NCBI RefSeq assembly: GCF_014635585.1
Contig: NZ_BMDC01000001.1
Span: 248,001-312,000, forward strand
Direction of reading: 5' to 3'
From: Rothia aerolata
GTDB taxonomy: Bacteria > Actinomycetota > Actinomycetes > Actinomycetales > Micrococcaceae
DNA length: 64,000 nucleotides
This document shows positions 63,976 to 64,000 of this stretch, in pieces. Numbering within the stretch: the first letter of the stretch is position 1; the number at the start of each line of letters is the position of its first letter. The notes under the pieces are model-generated. The model made no database searches and had not been told where the DNA came from. It saw only the letters and a list, made by a program, of their open reading frames with translations. The translations under genes were made by a program, and so were the position numbers.

Positions 63976-64000
63976 ATGGAACGTAGAATCTTTGGCATTG
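63976..64000 (+). CDS. pafA: PafA, Pup ligase (first codons)
   Basis: Eight codons reading MERRIFGI before the right edge, matching the start of PafA proteins. It begins 49 nt after pup; there is no prcB or prcA in between. The rest lies beyond the window. Confidence 0.75.

Overview
The window looks like core chromosome of a Micrococcaceae-type actinobacterium, plausibly Rothia or a close relative (genus is inference only). Supporting marks are mshC (mycothiol synthesis), whiA, opcA beside zwf, a Pup-ligation locus (ARC/Mpa, Dop, Pup, PafA), frequent GTG/TTG starts and moderately high G+C. Gene order uvrA-plsC-uvrC-rapZ-yvcK-whiA-gap-pgk-tpiA-secG is the conserved actinobacterial layout.

Layout. 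1-7.7 kb: uvrA (3' part), plsC, uvrC, rapZ, yvcK, whiA. 8-11.6 kb: glycolytic gap, pgk, tpiA, then secG. 11.6-18.3 kb, minus strand: pentose phosphate operon tkt-tal-zwf-opcA-pgl. 18.6-23 kb: heme O/heme A synthases (ctaB, ctaA, convergent) and a two-gene ABC exporter. 23.2-27.8 kb: sufR-sufB-sufD-sufC-sufT. 28-31.8 kb: CDF-like transporter, gltS, and a divergent GAP-family membrane protein/TetR pair. 31.9-33.9 kb: biotin ECF transporter (bioY, ecfA, ecfT) with a BioQ-type operator. 34-43.6 kb: ABC-F ATPase, an orphan 30-residue peptide gene, membrane hydrolase, SURF1, two SDRs, serB, ABC ATPase, SpoU methyltransferase, L31B. 43.8-49 kb: LCP protein, HIRAN-like membrane protein, aminopeptidase N. 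49.3-53.9 kb: tRNA-Leu followed by a decayed island. 54-57 kb: DUF5703, uppP, mshC. 57-64 kb: PAC2 protein, M50 protease, TrmI, then ARC-dop-pup-pafA with no prcBA between pup and pafA.

Most unusual signals. (1) A family of 57-59 bp intergenic palindromes in which a tetranucleotide recurs at fixed spacing, X-N15-X-N(11-13)-X'-N15-X'. X is GTAC in five copies, CCGA in two and CGCC in one, with a possible GGCC variant. Stem sequences differ but still pair, and most copies sit between convergent genes. (2) A 62-bp direct repeat made of the tRNA-Leu 3' end plus its terminator brackets about 4.5 kb of AT-richer, partly broken genes: XRE remnant, frameshifted HipA-like kinase, intact DUF3037 protein, PH-domain protein and a broken HIRAN-like gene. 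(3) A Pup system lacking proteasome core genes at their usual place and whose ATPase lacks the C-terminal proteasome-docking motif. (4) A free-standing 30-residue ORF with its own promoter, structured leader and terminator.

All calls come from reading the sequence; family names rest on recognised motifs, not on searches.
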